Positions 63,994-64,000 of a DNA stretch of 64,000 bases are shown here, one piece after another; positions within the stretch are counted from its first letter, which is position 1, and every line of letters begins with the position of its first letter. The stretch is taken from the NCBI GenBank assembly GCA_009760855.2, contig WPIO01000003.1:13935001-13999000 (forward strand). Reading direction: 5' to 3'. The notes beneath the pieces are model-generated. The model was given only the letters and a program-made list of their open reading frames with translations, did not search any database and was not told the origin of the DNA. This stretch comes from Cristatella mucedo (lineage: Eukaryota > Bryozoa > Phylactolaemata > Cristatellidae). The position numbers and the translations under genes were made by a program.

Positions 63994-64000
63994 CAGACTG

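Overview
This is a eukaryotic, clearly metazoan window. It holds intron-rich genes with GT-AG junctions that keep phase, and the TMC and ARHGAP39/Vilse families are both present. Dinucleotide and trinucleotide microsatellites are long, and there are many decayed CR1/L2-type LINE copies and tRNA-derived SINEs. The species cannot be named from the sequence. The long, repeat-filled introns suggest an invertebrate with a moderately large genome.

Three genes can be reconstructed exon by exon. (1) A complete TMC (transmembrane channel-like) gene runs on the + strand from about 1146 to 29200. It has 15 exons that all join in phase and encode about 803 residues (about 760 if one optional 129-nt intron is removed). 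It carries the family CWET signature and by eye looks closest to TMC7. (2) A small three-exon gene lies on the - strand (38929 down to 31147). It encodes about 105 residues and I do not recognise it. (3) The 3' part of an ARHGAP39/Vilse-type RhoGAP gene lies on the - strand (58751 down to 47391). It has nine exons giving about 1468 residues: a very large Ser/Ala-rich exon, then a MyTH4 domain and a complete RhoGAP domain ending at a natural stop. Its WW-domain N-terminus is not seen and should lie beyond 64000. TMC and the small gene converge tail to tail. The small gene and ARHGAP39 are both on the - strand.

The rest is introns and intergenic DNA dominated by repeats. Two LINE families are present: family 1, with one degraded but nearly full-length copy at 40650-43735, and family 2, seen only as 3' ends. 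Two tRNA-derived SINE families are present. Family A ends in a tail that matches the LINE family 1 3' end, which points to a SINE/LINE partnership. SINEs are nested inside LINEs at 42845 and 60420. A 359-bp foldback (MITE-like) element with inverted arms of about 105 bp sits at 43737-44095. A broken Tc1/mariner transposase is at 54545-55345. A degenerate CCCTAAA-type telomere-like array (40098-40260) abuts a G-rich minisatellite with a 64-base G run (40299-40640). I found no prokaryotic genes, CRISPR arrays or rRNA genes, and no convincing functional tRNA.

The genes do not form a pathway. TMC proteins are membrane channel-like proteins; ARHGAP39 is a cytosolic regulator of Rac/Cdc42 signalling. 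Their adjacency is simply genomic neighbourhood.
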